Below, piece after piece: positions 63,594-64,000 of a stretch of DNA of 64,000 bases (its first letter is position 1; each line of letters begins with the position of its first letter). The translations under genes were made by a program, and so were the position numbers. The notes beneath the pieces were generated by a model, which saw only the letters and a program-made list of their open reading frames with translations, did no database searches and was not told the origin of the DNA. The stretch is from positions 2,713,539-2,777,538 of the forward strand of contig VZDJ01000216.1 of assembly GCA_008694505.1 (NCBI GenBank). Reading direction: 5' to 3'. The DNA is from Cyanoderma ruficeps. Taxonomy: Eukaryota; Chordata; Aves; Passeriformes; Timaliidae.

Positions 63594-64000
63594 GTAAGTG
63601 GGACCCCAGCCCCTCCCTCACCCCTGCACCACCCCATCCCCTCCCCAAGGCCCCCAGCCCCAAGAACACCTTTAGACCCTTCCCAGTACCAACCAACCCC
63701 GCATACCCCCCCACCCCTACAAGCACCACCCACCCCACGACCCCCCAGACAACCCCCCCCATCCTGGGCCCCCCAAGCCCCCCGGGGCGGTGCAGCCCCC
63801 AGCCCTCGGAGCTGTCAGCTCCCTGCCAGCCATATTGCTGGGCGCCCGCAGGAACACGCAGCCGGAGAATGTAAACACGAGCTAAAATGTCTGCCAGGAA
63901 ATAGTTTGTCTCGGCGAGCATCGCGCTGCAACTTGGGCTCCCCGGGCCGGGGGGCCACGTCTGGCCCCCCCTTTCCCCCCATGCCACTTGACCTTGGCCG

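Overview
This is a vertebrate nuclear window, almost certainly from a bird and probably a songbird. Its genes have many short exons and GT-AG introns, and CR1 LINE 3' ends, LTR-like blocks and GC-rich minisatellites are scattered through it. Four genes can be read with confidence: EXOC7, FOXJ1, RNF157 and UBALD2. Their order and orientation match the conserved block on human 17q25. No prokaryotic features, CRISPR arrays or recognisable RNA genes were seen.

Layout. (1) Positions 1-15832, minus strand: the 5' thirteen coding exons of EXOC7 (Exo70, an exocyst subunit), encoding about 499 residues; the 3' exons lie beyond the left edge. Its promoter (about 15833-16075) holds four YY1-type sites. 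(2) 16076-25605: intergenic DNA with a CR1 fragment, a probable solo LTR, an isolated CpG-rich patch, a second LTR-like block, a perfect inverted repeat of homeobox-type half-sites and another CpG-rich patch. (3) 25606 to about 32400, minus strand: FOXJ1, the master regulator of motile cilia. It has two coding exons (428 aa) split inside the forkhead domain, a non-coding 5' exon, a long AT-rich 3' UTR, and a CpG promoter with two RFX X-box motifs. (4) 33700-58627, minus strand: RNF157, a RING E3 ligase of the MGRN1 family. Nineteen coding exons encode 683 aa. An alternative stop-containing exon lies before the last exon, and an old retroelement fragment sits in the last large intron. (5) 58628-62823: RNF157 promoter, intergenic DNA and the UBALD2 promoter, which has a palindromic CRE and four CCAAT boxes. 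(6) 62824 to the right edge, plus strand: the first two coding exons of UBALD2.

The genes are neighbours by ancestry and do not form a pathway. EXOC7 tethers secretory vesicles, FOXJ1 switches on motile-cilia genes, RNF157 is a ubiquitin ligase, and UBALD2 is a small UBA-like protein. Exon boundaries were set by reading GT-AG splice sites on the minus strand and requiring the phase to carry through: EXOC7 stays open across 13 exons, RNF157 closes at exactly 684 codons, and FOXJ1 closes at 429. Family assignments rest on recalled orthologue similarity; no database search was run.
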